A DNA stretch of 64,000 nt from Planctomycetota bacterium (GTDB taxonomy: Bacteria > Planctomycetota > Phycisphaerae > UBA1845 > UTPLA1). The notes below the pieces were generated by a model, which did no database searches, was not told the origin of the DNA, and saw only the letters and a program-made list of their open reading frames with translations. The position numbers and the translations under genes are program-made. How positions within the stretch are numbered: position 1 is the stretch's first letter; each line of letters begins with the position of its first letter. The stretch covers positions 1 through 64,000 of the forward strand of contig JACRIM010000025.1 of the NCBI GenBank assembly GCA_016235815.1, read 5' to 3'. This document shows positions 7,383 through 16,176 of the stretch, in pieces.

Positions 7383-8363
7383 ATGTCAGCCATGAGTGAT
7401 CGCACCCTTCTGGTCGGAATCGACGAAGCCGGCTACGGGCCGCTGCTGGGGCCGCTCGTGGTCAGTGCCGCTGCGTTCGATGTCCCACGCGACCTTGAAA
7501 ACGATTCGCTCTGGACGCTTCTCGAAAGGAGTGTCAGCGGCAAACCGGCCGCCGCGCGCGGCCGAATCCCCATTATCGATAGTAAGAAGCTTCACAAGCC
7601 GCAGGAGGGAATTGGCCGACTGGAACGCACCGCCCTCGCCGTCGCCACGGCCTGGCGCGGAATGCCGGCAACGCTGCGAGAGCTGCTTACCGCGCTGTGC
7701 CCGGAGTCGATCCCGCTGCTTGCTCAACATCCGTGGTATTGCGACGCCAATCCGCCCTTGCCGCTCGAAGCCGACGACGGCGGCATCCGAATCGCCGCAC
7801 GAATACTGACCGAAGACGCGGCATCGCATGATCTGAAGATCGCCGGCGCGTGGTCCGAAGTCCTCCCCGAGGGCCACTACAACCGACTCGTCAAGGCGAC
7901 GCACAACAAGGCCACCGTGTTACTCGGCCTAACATTGCGTCTTATGCAGCGTGTGGCCGACGCGCACCCGACGCATCGCGTCTTTTTCTTTATCGACAAA
8001 CAAGGCGCCCGCGAACACTACGCGCCGCTGCTGCTCAAGAGCTTTGACGACCGCCGCCTCCGCGTGCTGGACGAGGAGCCGGACCGCAGCGCGTATGAAA
8101 TGGTGAGCGGCGAATCAACGTGGCAGGTGCACTTCAGCCAGTCGGGTGAGTCGCGCCACATGCCGACGGCCCTCGCCAGCATATTCAGCAAGTATCTCCG
8201 CGAATCACTGATGGGTTGCTTCAATGCCTATTGGCGCGCCTACGACCCCGCCCTCCGCGCCACGGCGGGCTACTACGAAGACGGCCACCGCTTTCTCCGC
8301 GACATCGCAACGCACATCGACCGGCTCGGCACGGATCGATCGCTGCTTGTCCGTGAGCGTTAA
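7383..8363 (+). CDS. RNase HII-like protein with altered GRG motif
   Basis: 326 residues, longer than ordinary RNase HII (about 200-260). The N-terminus reads LLVGIDEAGYGPLLGPLVVSA, matching the RNase HII signature GIDEAGRGPLAGP including the paired catalytic Asp and Glu. IIDSKKL (the family's DSKKL), FFFIDKQG (third acidic residue) and the ASIFSKYLRE helix (family 'ASI.AK..RD') follow. The signature Arg is Tyr here; in RNase HII this GRG motif contacts the ribonucleotide. About 80 extra residues separate the motifs. It may be a divergent RNase H acting on a different nucleic-acid substrate. ATG at 7392 is an alternative start. Confidence 0.7.
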   Translation: MSAMSDRTLLVGIDEAGYGPLLGPLVVSAAAFDVPRDLENDSLWTLLERSVSGKPAAARGRIPIIDSKKLHKPQEGIGRLERTALAVATAWRGMPATLRELLTALCPESIPLLAQHPWYCDANPPLPLEADDGGIRIAARILTEDAASHDLKIAGAWSEVLPEGHYNRLVKATHNKATVLLGLTLRLMQRVADAHPTHRVFFFIDKQGAREHYAPLLLKSFDDRRLRVLDEEPDRSAYEMVSGESTWQVHFSQSGESRHMPTALASIFSKYLRESLMGCFNAYWRAYDPALRATAGYYEDGHRFLRDIATHIDRLGTDRSLLVRER

Positions 8364-8374
8364 GATTCGCCTCT

Positions 8375-8719
8375 ATGAACCACGCCATTAAGAATTGGCT
8401 CGAACGACACCAGCACCCGGTGTCATTCTGGTTGCACATGGTCGGCATCCCGCTCGCAGTCGCCGGTCTCATTGTCGGCGGAGTGCAACTGGTCCAATGG
8501 CGATGGGATCTCTGGTGGCGGCCGACTGCCCTCATCGTGCTCGGCTACCTCCTGCAATGGATCGGTCATCGAATCGAAGGCAACGACGTCGGCGAGATCA
8601 TTCTTATCAAGAAACTCCTCGGCCTGCCCTATGTCGCGATCGCTCCGCGGTACCAGCCCAACGCCGCGGGGGGAACGCAATCTGCCGTCAAACCTCACTT
8701 GCCCCACGAAAAAAAATAG
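8375..8719 (+). CDS. DUF962/Mpo1-like small membrane protein
   Basis: 114 residues. 'WLERHQHPVSFWLHMVGIPL' and 'LQWIGHRIEGNDVGE' match the histidine-containing motifs of the DUF962 family, whose yeast member Mpo1 is an iron-dependent 2-hydroxy fatty acid dioxygenase. Two hydrophobic segments (about residues 22-42 and 48-65) predict a membrane protein. The ATG lies 11 bp after the stop of the RNase HII-like gene, and a TAAGAT hexamer (8361-8366) could be a -10 box giving a near-leaderless message. Confidence 0.7.
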   Translation: MNHAIKNWLERHQHPVSFWLHMVGIPLAVAGLIVGGVQLVQWRWDLWWRPTALIVLGYLLQWIGHRIEGNDVGEIILIKKLLGLPYVAIAPRYQPNAAGGTQSAVKPHLPHEKK

Positions 8720-8737
8720 AATCAGCCCCTTGCCTTC

Positions 8738-9157
8738 TTACTCCTGCGGGGAAGAATCATTCGATAGGTCGAATCGGACGAACGCAGTCGCCATCGATTC
8801 TTGAATCGGTTCCGACAATTCGATGACTACGGCGTTCAACGGTCCGGCGGCCTGAGTTGGTTTCCGCGGGTCTTTCGGCCCGCACGACAGTGGAAGTTCT
8901 TGAAGCGCAGTCGCGCCAGTCGAAGAGTGGACGGCCTCGCACGTTTCGGTTCTATCTTTCGACGCGTGGTTGTCGGCAACCATCGTTGCCGGTGAATCGG
9001 CGTCTTCATCCACCAATACGGGAAAGAAGCACGCAGGTGCCTGGCGCCCCGTCACGGGCCATCGGCCCTCATCTCCGGCCGCGCCCGTGGGGGAGCCGCA
9101 CCGCCTCGCGGAGAGTGTGCGCAACTTGAGGTCGACGCATGAGTTCGAAACATACAC
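8738..9157 (-). CDS. hypothetical protein, doubtful
   Basis: An open frame of up to 139 codons, convergent with the DUF962 gene. Third positions are GC-biased as in real genes here, and the C-terminal segment (NAVVIELSEPIQESMATAFV) looks protein-like, but no family is recognised and no Shine-Dalgarno supports the first ATG. A start at 8983 (MVADNHAS, 81 residues) is possible. The N-terminal part overlaps a GC-rich stretch that may be non-coding. Confidence 0.3.
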   Translation of the reverse strand: MYVSNSCVDLKLRTLSARRCGSPTGAAGDEGRWPVTGRQAPACFFPVLVDEDADSPATMVADNHASKDRTETCEAVHSSTGATALQELPLSCGPKDPRKPTQAAGPLNAVVIELSEPIQESMATAFVRFDLSNDSSPQE

Positions 9158-9629
9158 AACCGACTACCAGGTTTGGAGGGGGAGGGACGCGAGGGAATTA
9201 CCCTTCCGGGGGTATTCCTTCTCCTCCGACCAGGCGGTTGCGAGAGAGGGCGACGAGGCAATCGGAGCATCCGAGCGGAGGAGTGGGTTTTTCGCTCCGT
9301 GTCACGCGCCCTTTTTCGCGACCCCGCATTTTTCAAGTCGATCGTCTCGTTTTCCACTGCCGCGCCGCCGGTGACAGCGACGACGCGCAATGGCTCGGAA
9401 GCGCAGCGACGGGCAAGGAAGCAAAAGGCAACCGAGAGATTCTGCAAGGGAGTGGGCCTGGTGAATCGCGACCGGCGTCGATCCACGGGCCGGCTCAGAC
9501 GGCGCGGGTACGCTCCGCGCCCCCTCGCACCAGCCGGCTCGCGTTGCTTTCCGGTGGGGTGGAGGCCGGTCGCGTGCGCTGATCGTCGCGCGTGTTTCGT
9601 GGGGAGAGGCGTGTGACGGTCGACCGAAA

Positions 9630-9662
9630 GGCCGTGGCGGGACGCGGGAGTCCGCCACGGCC
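9630..9662. terminator. strong GC hairpin without T-tract
   Basis: GGCCGTGGCGG (9630-9640) pairs perfectly with CCGCCACGGCC (9652-9662) around an 11-nt loop. It is about 65 bp beyond the end of the CvpA-like gene (minus strand) and at the end of the candidate RNA segment (plus strand). With no T run it is at best a weak or factor-assisted terminator. Confidence 0.35.
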
Positions 9663-9702
9663 GATTCGTTTGTGGAACTCCGGGAGGTGAAGTGGGTGGC
9701 GT

Positions 9703-9720
9703 GGGTCAAGTCGTTGACCC
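9703..9720 (-). terminator. hairpin just after the CvpA-like gene
   Basis: GGGTCAA-GTCG-TTGACCC forms a 7-bp stem with a 4-nt loop, starting 7 bp past the stop codon of the minus-strand CvpA-like gene. The position suits a 3'-end stem-loop, but no T-tract follows. Confidence 0.4.
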
Positions 9721-9727
9721 GTGCAGA

Positions 9728-10654
9728 TTACCGACCGCCATTCGAACGATTGTGAAATTGATTCATCAGCGCATTCAAGTCCGGCGCGCCGTTGGCCCCG
9801 TTGCCCTGGAGCATCTTCTGCACACTTTCCACCAGCTTGGGATCGATCCCCTCCAGGCTGAACTTGCCCGTCTCATTCAAACTTTGAATCATGGACTTCA
9901 GTGCCGGCGATTGCTCGATTGGATTTGTCGAACGCACGAAATCTCCAATGGGGCCCACCGATGCCTCATCTGAAACGCGAATCAGATTCCCCGCGAACTG
10001 GTGCCGAAACGAGTCAATCGGCGCATTACCTTGATCGCGCAGACGAACCGCCTGCGGCTTCAACATCGTCGACACCCAGCAGACCGTGAGCACGACCAAC
10101 AACCCCTCCGCCATGCCGACCATTGCGCCGAACGACCGATCGAAAAAGATTCCCCCGCTGGACTTGTGCAAACGGGCCTTGATCCGCTTCGACCACACGC
10201 CCGCGACGATGACCAGTACAAATCCTGCAATTGCCGTTCCTACCAGCGCCGGCAACGGAGCCGTCGCCCCAAGCATCGGCGTGAGGATGGTTTCGAGAAT
10301 ATCCGGCAACGTCGCCAGACCGTAAAACGCCGCGAACATAGCCGCCAGCATCATCGCCTTTCGCACGCCGCCTTTGACCAGGCCATACAGTGCCAACGGC
10401 GTGCACACCACCGCCACGAATTGGCCCAGCAGAAAGGACCGATCGTTCGACAAGTAAAACAGGAGCGCCCCAAGCCCGATGATTAATGCCGCCCCGGTGA
10501 ACGCCGAGGACTGCGGTGTAGCCGCCTGCACGGCGACCTCCGATCGAGGTGCGGAGAAAATCACGCGCGGGGGTGGTGCCACGGGCGCATCGTTCAGGGG
10601 CACGAGATCGTAAGCGTCCGATGAACGAACGGCGGTCGGAGTTTGAGTCAGCAC
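9728..10654 (-). CDS. CvpA-family-like membrane protein
   Basis: 308 residues starting with GTG (10652-10654), with GGAG 7 nt upstream. A proline-rich cytoplasmic N-terminus (to about residue 50) is followed by four or five hydrophobic segments. The segment 'RSFGAMVGMAEGLLVVLTVCWV' matches the conserved glycine-rich helix of CvpA (colicin V production) proteins. The C-terminal 90 residues are soluble and helical. CvpA proteins affect envelope integrity; the exact role is unknown. Confidence 0.65.
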   Translation of the reverse strand: MLTQTPTAVRSSDAYDLVPLNDAPVAPPPRVIFSAPRSEVAVQAATPQSSAFTGAALIIGLGALLFYLSNDRSFLLGQFVAVVCTPLALYGLVKGGVRKAMMLAAMFAAFYGLATLPDILETILTPMLGATAPLPALVGTAIAGFVLVIVAGVWSKRIKARLHKSSGGIFFDRSFGAMVGMAEGLLVVLTVCWVSTMLKPQAVRLRDQGNAPIDSFRHQFAGNLIRVSDEASVGPIGDFVRSTNPIEQSPALKSMIQSLNETGKFSLEGIDPKLVESVQKMLQGNGANGAPDLNALMNQFHNRSNGGR

Positions 10655-10844
10655 GGGGAATCTCCGGTTGTGTATCCTTCTACAATACGATTCTCATCGG
10701 GTTCCACCGGGCAGAACTCCGCAAATCACCATCGCTTCTCGGCGGGTCGTATAATCGCCGCCGACAAGCCGTCTTGACACGCCCCTCCCTTGCGATTCGG
10801 ATAATCGCCACCCAAGTCCCAATACGAATCCAAAGGAGCGTTCC

Positions 10845-11837
10845 ATGGCAGGCGAAACAGGCTGGTATTACGCAAAAGACGGCAATCCCGTCGGTCCCAT
10901 GACACTGGAAGATCTGGTTAGGCAACTCCCCAGCGTCGGCGGCCAGGAGGCCATGGTCTATGGCCCAACGACCGGCGAATGGACCAAGGCCAAGCATGTC
11001 GCATCGCTCGTTGGTGCATTGGGTGGCGGTTCAGCGCCCCCCATGCCAAAGTCTCGCATCGCCGACGAGATCGACTATGAGATTTATGGCGACGACATGC
11101 AATTCGTCGAAGTCACGCTCGACCCCGGCGAAGTCGTCGTCGCAGAGGCGGGCGCGATGATGTACATGACCCAGGGCATCCAGATGGAAACCGTCTTCGG
11201 CGACCCGTCGAAGAACTCCGGCATCATGGGCAAGCTCTTCGAAGCGGGCAAACGCATGATCACCGGCGAGTCGCTCTTCCTCACCACTTTCGGCGCGGTC
11301 GGCGCCAAGCGCGAGCAAGTCGCCTTCGCCGCGCCCTATCCCGGCAAGATCATCCCCATGCACGTCGAGGAACTCGGAGGCGAAATCCTCTGTCAGAAAA
11401 GCTCGTTCCTCTGCGCGGCCCGCGGTGTGCAGATCGACATCGCATTTACCAAGCGACTCGGCGCGGGCTTCTTCGGCGGCGAGGGCTTCATTCTCCAACG
11501 AATTAAGGGCGACGGACTCGCTTTCGTCCACTCCGGCGGAACCGTCACGCGCCGCGAACTTGCACCCGGCGAGACCCTCCGCGTCGACACTGGCTGCCTT
11601 GTCGCGTTCCAACCGAGTGTCGACTACGACATCAAACTCGCGGGCGGCATCAAGACTTCTCTCTTCGGCGGCGAAGGCCTCTTTCTCGCAACGCTCTCCG
11701 GGCCTGGCAGTGTCTGGCTGCAATCGCTGCCGTTCTCGCGCCTCGCCGGTCGCATCGCCGGCAGCTTCAGTGCCGCCCGCGGAAAGGAATCCGGCTCGGT
11801 CCTCGGCGGGCTTGGGAACCTGTTCGAGAGCGAATAG
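10845..11837 (+). CDS. GYF_2 + AIM24 (TIGR00266-type) fusion protein
   Basis: 330 residues. Residues 5-50 ([19 protein letters not shown]) form a GYF_2/DUF4339 domain, a peptide-binding module common in planctomycetes. Residues about 75-300 form an AIM24 domain, a double-stranded beta-helix with the glycine-rich '[21 protein letters not shown]' segment and the usual '[16 protein letters not shown]' entry strand. No signal peptide or membrane segment is seen. AAAGGAG lies 8-14 nt before the ATG. The MccB gene follows 11 bp later, so they probably share a transcript, though no functional link is known. Confidence 0.85.
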   Translation: MAGETGWYYAKDGNPVGPMTLEDLVRQLPSVGGQEAMVYGPTTGEWTKAKHVASLVGALGGGSAPPMPKSRIADEIDYEIYGDDMQFVEVTLDPGEVVVAEAGAMMYMTQGIQMETVFGDPSKNSGIMGKLFEAGKRMITGESLFLTTFGAVGAKREQVAFAAPYPGKIIPMHVEELGGEILCQKSSFLCAARGVQIDIAFTKRLGAGFFGGEGFILQRIKGDGLAFVHSGGTVTRRELAPGETLRVDTGCLVAFQPSVDYDIKLAGGIKTSLFGGEGLFLATLSGPGSVWLQSLPFSRLAGRIAGSFSAARGKESGSVLGGLGNLFESE

Positions 11838-11848
11838 ACTCACCACCA

Positions 11849-13459
11849 ATGGACGCCATCCAATCCAAAATCTCCACCAGCGATCCCGTCTTCGCTGAGA
11901 ACAAGGCCCACATGGAGGCGCAGGTCGCCGATCTCAAGCAGCGCGTCGCCGTTGTTAAACAGGGCGGCGGCCCCGCGGCCGTTGAGAAGCACACCAGCCG
12001 AGGCAAGCTTATTGTCCGCGACCGCATCGAGCGGCTCATCGATCCCGAAAGCCCCTTCCTCGAACTCAGCCCCCTTGCAGCGTGGGAGATGTATGACAAC
12101 GACGCACCCTGCGCCGGCGTCGTCACCGGCATTGGCCGTGTGCAGGGGCGGCAGTGTCTCATCGTTGCCAACGATGCGACGGTAAAGGGCGGCACCTATT
12201 ACCCGATCACCGTGAAGAAGCACCTCCGCGCGCAGGAGATCGCGATGGAGAATCACCTGCCGTGCATCTATCTCGTCGACTCCGGCGGTGCGTATTTGCC
12301 TTTACAAGCCGAGGTCTTCCCCGATAAGGAACACTTCGGCCGTATCTTTTACAACCAAGCTCGCATGAGTGCGGCGGAGATTCCGCAGATCGCCGTCGTG
12401 CTCGGCTCATGCACCGCCGGTGGGGCGTATGTCCCGGCGATGAGTGATGAGACCGTCATCGTTCGCAATCAGGGCACCATCTTTCTCGGCGGTCCTCCGC
12501 TCGTGAAAGCAGCGACCGGCGAGGAAGTCACCGCCGAAGAGCTGGGCGGCGCGGATGTCCACTGCCGCACCTCCGGCGTCGCCGATCACTACGCGCTCAA
12601 TGACGAAGATGCCCTCGCCATTACGCGCCATATCGTCGAGCACCTGAACGAAAAACCCGGCCAGCGCCTGCGCACGATTCCGGTCGACGAGCCGCTCTAC
12701 GACGCCCACGAAATCTACGGCGTCATTCAGAAGGACATCCGCAAGCCCTACGACGTCCGCGAGATTATCGCCCGCATCGTCGACGGCAGCCGCTTCCACG
12801 AATTCAAGGCCCTCTACGGCAGCACCATCGTCACCGGCTTCGCCCATCTTTGGGGCTACCCGGTCGGCATCCTCGCCAACAACGGCGTGCTGTTCAGCGA
12901 GAGCGCGGTCAAGGCGGCGCACTTCGTCGAGATGTGCAGCCAGCGCGGCGTGCCCATCGTCTTCCTACAGAACATCACCGGCTTCATGGTCGGCAAGGCC
13001 TATGAATCCGGAGGAATCGCCAAAGACGGCGCGAAGATGGTCGCCGCAGTGAGCAATGCCAACGTGCCGAAGTTCACCGTCATCATCGGCGGCTCTTATG
13101 GTGCGGGGAACTACGGCATGTGCGGCCGCGCCTATCAGCCGCGATTCCTCTGGATGTGGCCGAACGCGCGGATCAGTGTCATGGGCGGCGATCAGGCCGC
13201 GAATGTGCTGCTCACCGTGAAAAAGGATCAACTCGCGCGGAGCAAAGGCAAGCCGATGACCGCCGCCGAGGAAGAGGAGTTCAAACGCCCGACGCTGGAG
13301 AAATACGCCGCTGAGGGCAGTGCCTATTACAGCACGGCGCGATTGTGGGACGACGGTGTCATCGACCCGGCTGACACGCGCATGACCCTCGCCCTTGCCA
13401 TCGGCGCATCATTAAACGCGCCATTCCCTCCGCGGCAGCACGGCGTGTTTCGGATGTAG
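11849..13459 (+). CDS. mccB: methylcrotonyl-CoA carboxylase beta subunit (acyl-CoA carboxyltransferase)
   Basis: 536 residues, the usual length. It transfers carboxyl groups from biotin to the acyl-CoA, as in leucine degradation. The N-lobe has [17 protein letters not shown] and the acyl-CoA binding '[20 protein letters not shown]'. '[20 protein letters not shown]' and '[16 protein letters not shown]' are diagnostic of MccB/GCC-type rather than propionyl-CoA carboxylase beta subunits. The C-lobe carries '[19 protein letters not shown]' and '[18 protein letters not shown]'. The biotin-carboxylase alpha subunit and HMG-CoA lyase are not in the window; acyl-CoA dehydrogenases 9 kb away could supply the preceding step. 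Confidence 0.88.
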   Translation: MDAIQSKISTSDPVFAENKAHMEAQVADLKQRVAVVKQGGGPAAVEKHTSRGKLIVRDRIERLIDPESPFLELSPLAAWEMYDNDAPCAGVVTGIGRVQGRQCLIVANDATVKGGTYYPITVKKHLRAQEIAMENHLPCIYLVDSGGAYLPLQAEVFPDKEHFGRIFYNQARMSAAEIPQIAVVLGSCTAGGAYVPAMSDETVIVRNQGTIFLGGPPLVKAATGEEVTAEELGGADVHCRTSGVADHYALNDEDALAITRHIVEHLNEKPGQRLRTIPVDEPLYDAHEIYGVIQKDIRKPYDVREIIARIVDGSRFHEFKALYGSTIVTGFAHLWGYPVGILANNGVLFSESAVKAAHFVEMCSQRGVPIVFLQNITGFMVGKAYESGGIAKDGAKMVAAVSNANVPKFTVIIGGSYGAGNYGMCGRAYQPRFLWMWPNARISVMGGDQAANVLLTVKKDQLARSKGKPMTAAEEEEFKRPTLEKYAAEGSAYYSTARLWDDGVIDPADTRMTLALAIGASLNAPFPPRQHGVFRM

Positions 13460-13688
13460 CCTGCGACGCCCGACTACACCCTCAGGGCCCGTCAGAACTC
13501 CGAATTCCTATAACAATGGCTCCCTCGCGCGGTCCCCCTGGGCGCATCGCGGTACAATGCGCCTTGCAAATCGTCGTTCGCCGCGATCAGCTGTTTCAGG
13601 CCGGTGTCCTCGGCTCGAAGCCCAAAACGAATGAGGGGAAGCCGTGTCTCATACCAGTGTCGCACCTGTCGCATCCAATGGCCGCCGA

Positions 13689-15401
13689 ATGATCTCGCGC
13701 TGCTCCGCATTTTTCTTTGCCATTGCCATTTCCGTGGTATGCACAGACATTACGTCCGCGCAGATTTGGGTCGAACAGAGCACGACCCGATTCCCGCAGC
13801 CCGATCCGCTTGATTACACCAATCAACTTACCATCGGCGATCTTGATGGCGATGGCGACCTCGACATCGTGTGGGCCAATGGCGGCGGCTTTTCCTCCGC
13901 CGGTGCGCCGCAAGTCGCACGAATCTACATCAACGATGGCAGCGGCGTTTTCACGGACGAGAGCGTGGCGCGCGGCGCGGCCAGCGGGAACTTTCGCGGC
14001 GTCGAATTGGGCGACATTGAGAACGACGGCGATCTCGACATCATCCTCGCCCAGGACTTCAACCGACAGCCGATCCTCCTCGTCAATAATGGCCTCGGCG
14101 TCTTCACCGATGGGTCCGCGACACGACTTCCCGCGCTCACACTCAGTTGCACCCGTGCCCAGTTCGGCGACATCGACAACGACGGAGACCTGGACCTCTA
14201 TTTGACGAATGGCGGTGCGGTCAATCGCTTCGGCGCGGGGCAAAACAAGATCTATGTCAACAACGGCGCGGGTATCTTCACCGACGAAACGGCCACGCGG
14301 CACCCGGTTGCCGTGCTCGCCGAACCGATGGACGCCATCTTCGGCGATATCGACGGCGACTTCGACTTGGATGTCCGCGCCGCCAGCACCGGAGTCAATC
14401 TAAGCCGTTTGTATCGCAACAATGGCGCCGGGGTTTTTACCACCGTGGCGGGTGTGCCGAATGACCGAAACGCCTATTCATACGATTTTGGTGATATCGA
14501 CGGCGATGGCGATCTCGACATGTTCGGGGCCAACGCATCGCCAACATCACTCAATGCCGAGTTTTTGCTGCGTAATGACGGGACCGGCGCCTACACCGAC
14601 ATCAGCGCGAACATTTCCCCCAACCCCACCGTCGATGACAACGACAGCAAGTTTCTTGATTATGACAACGATGGCGATCTGGATTTGATTGTCGCCCGGC
14701 TCGGCGGCACGGCCGAGCGTATTTACAACAACAACGGTCTTGGTGTGTTCGCCGAAGTGACCGGCCTGATTACACCGATCTCCGATTCGTCGCTCGACAT
14801 CAAGGTGGCCGACTTGAACGGCGACGGCCGCCTCGACATCGTGACCGGACAGGGCGAGTCCGGCAGTTTCCGAAATCGGGTTTACATGAATACGACGGGG
14901 GCTGTTGACACACGAGCCCCCACCATCAGAACCGAGCAGCTCGCAAACACCATGGTGATCAACGCGCCTTATGTCGTGCGGGCCGCCATTCTGGACGGCA
15001 TGACCTCGGATCGAAACTTTTTCGACAAGGGAATTGAACTTCACTATTCCATTGAAGGCGGACCCTTCCTGCAGACTCCGATGCAGTACAGCGGCGGCCA
15101 GATCTATCGCGGCAGCATTCCCGCGGAGCCGTGTGGCGGCGTGGTGACGTACTTCGTCGTGGCGACCGACTTTGCAAACAACGTGGCCACCAGCTCGACC
15201 AAGTCATTTACCATTTCCTCGCTCGTGACACCGGGCGACTTTGATGCGGACGGGGATGTCGACGAAGTGGACGGCACTATTCTCGCGTCCGTCTTGCTCG
15301 GCACCGATATGAACCCGGCTCATCTTTGCCGTGCCGACTTGAATGCCGATCTCCTGATCGACGGCCTCGATATTCGAGTCTTTGTCGCACTCATTCCATA
15401 A
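13689..15401 (+). CDS. secreted FG-GAP/VCBS repeat protein with dockerin-like C-terminus
   Basis: 570 residues from ATG 13689, chosen because the protein then begins with a classical signal peptide (MISRCSAFFFAIAISVVCT...). Several FG-GAP/VCBS repeats follow with the calcium-binding pattern 'GDLDGDGDLDIVWAN', 'GDIENDGDLDIILAQ', 'GDIDNDGDLDLYLTN' and 'GDIDGDGDLDMFGAN', predicting an integrin-like beta-propeller. A beta-sandwich-like segment (about residues 410-510) precedes a dockerin-like end: GDFDADGDVDEVDG...ADLNADLLIDGLD. It probably acts at the surface or outside the cell; the ligand is unknown. Confidence 0.8.
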   Translation: MISRCSAFFFAIAISVVCTDITSAQIWVEQSTTRFPQPDPLDYTNQLTIGDLDGDGDLDIVWANGGGFSSAGAPQVARIYINDGSGVFTDESVARGAASGNFRGVELGDIENDGDLDIILAQDFNRQPILLVNNGLGVFTDGSATRLPALTLSCTRAQFGDIDNDGDLDLYLTNGGAVNRFGAGQNKIYVNNGAGIFTDETATRHPVAVLAEPMDAIFGDIDGDFDLDVRAASTGVNLSRLYRNNGAGVFTTVAGVPNDRNAYSYDFGDIDGDGDLDMFGANASPTSLNAEFLLRNDGTGAYTDISANISPNPTVDDNDSKFLDYDNDGDLDLIVARLGGTAERIYNNNGLGVFAEVTGLITPISDSSLDIKVADLNGDGRLDIVTGQGESGSFRNRVYMNTTGAVDTRAPTIRTEQLANTMVINAPYVVRAAILDGMTSDRNFFDKGIELHYSIEGGPFLQTPMQYSGGQIYRGSIPAEPCGGVVTYFVVATDFANNVATSSTKSFTISSLVTPGDFDADGDVDEVDGTILASVLLGTDMNPAHLCRADLNADLLIDGLDIRVFVALIP

Positions 15402-15469
15402 TTCGTTGAACCGGCGAGCACGCGGCCGGCTCGATCAGGCGCGACCTGCCCATCACGGAAGGCCCGCTT

Positions 15470-16048
15470 TTACGGCCGCGTGATCCCCGGATATGGCGTG
15501 TACATCGGTTGCCCCGCGCTCGGCGTTGGCACAAACACCGTCGGCAATGCCTCCGCTCGATAGTGTCCGGGGATGTAGCCGCGCGACGTGTACTCGCCCC
15601 GCGTGTAATTCCCATCGCCGCGATAATGCCCGGGGGTGTAACCGGTCGACGTGTGCCGACCCGGCGTGTAATTGTCGAGACGCCCATATTCGCCCGGCGT
15701 ATAGCCTGTCGATGTGTGTTCGCCGCGCACGTAGTACGGCTGCGGCAACGCGTAGGCTGCTCGCCCACCGCCGCTCGACAAACCCGATGGCGGGCCGAGT
15801 CCCACAAGTTCCGATCGACCGCTGAAATAGTCTCCGCCGATATCCGACAGCAGCAACGGCCCCTTGCCCTCCAACACTCCTTCACGCTGATACGCCGCGG
15901 CCTCGACGGTCGTCATCGGGATCAAGCCGAATTCCGTCTGGACCAACACCGTCGGCGGCGGCATCGTCGCCACCTGAACGGGCGGCGTCCACGGCCGCGA
16001 GCACCCGGCGATAGTCACCAAGATCAGTCCCAACATTCGCGTAGGCAT
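15470..16048 (-). CDS. lipoprotein with 21-residue Tyr/Gly/Thr repeats
   Basis: 192 residues, no known family. The N-terminus is a lipoprotein signal (MPTRMLGLILVTIAGC; lipobox IAGC, Cys16). Residues 106-164 consist of near-identical 21-residue units of pattern YTPGxYxxxxNYTxGxxTSxG, beginning at Tyr116, Tyr137 and Tyr158 and preceded by a partial unit (YVRGEHTSTG). The aromatic/glycine pattern resembles structural surface proteins rather than enzymes. It is encoded convergently with the FG-GAP protein and in the same direction as the STN/anti-sigma/sigma genes upstream. Confidence 0.65.
   Translation of the reverse strand: MPTRMLGLILVTIAGCSRPWTPPVQVATMPPPTVLVQTEFGLIPMTTVEAAAYQREGVLEGKGPLLLSDIGGDYFSGRSELVGLGPPSGLSSGGGRAAYALPQPYYVRGEHTSTGYTPGEYGRLDNYTPGRHTSTGYTPGHYRGDGNYTRGEYTSRGYIPGHYRAEALPTVFVPTPSAGQPMYTPYPGITRP
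15557..15733 (-). repeat. 63-bp in-frame tandem repeats
   Basis: This is the DNA coding for residues 106-164 of the repeat lipoprotein. The period is 63 bp (21 codons): two full units, a partial one at each end. Copies have diverged mainly at third positions, so selection seems to keep the peptide pattern. Confidence 0.7.
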
Positions 16049-16176
16049 ATTGGAATTTTAGGTCGCTCGCGCAGTGACCGGGTTGGATTTTTTGATAATT
16101 GATCGTTTCAAGGTACGGAGGCCAAGCCGCTCTCATACGGCTTTGAGGCCATTTACCTGCGCAAACAGGAGATCTG

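Larger units (their letters stand above)
9155..9727 (+). other. gene-poor segment rich in stem-loops; candidate structured RNA
   Basis: About 570 bp, purine-rich on the plus strand, with no convincing coding frame. It contains nested or strong hairpins: GGAAT/ATTCC enclosing ACCC/GGGT near 9196-9221; an outer GCCGGCT/AGCCGGC (9489-9495 with 9532-9538) around an inner GGCGCGG/CCGCGCC (9501-9507 with 9515-9521); an 11-bp stem at 9630-9662; and a 7-bp stem at 9703-9720. It matches none of the RNase P, tmRNA, SRP or 6S signatures I looked for. Nested pairing suggests a folded transcript but does not prove one. Confidence 0.3.

Noticed and set aside
9139-9709. overlapping open frames of 135-147 codons on both strands
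   Set aside because: Arg/Pro/Ser-rich translations in all frames, as expected from GC-rich non-coding DNA with hairpins; treated as a candidate RNA or intergenic region.
10774-10805. promoter TTGACA ... GATAAT before the GYF_2-AIM24 gene
   Set aside because: Both hexamers are good but the spacer is 20 bp, outside the normal range; a TATAAT at 10750-10755 has no -35, so no single promoter could be assigned.
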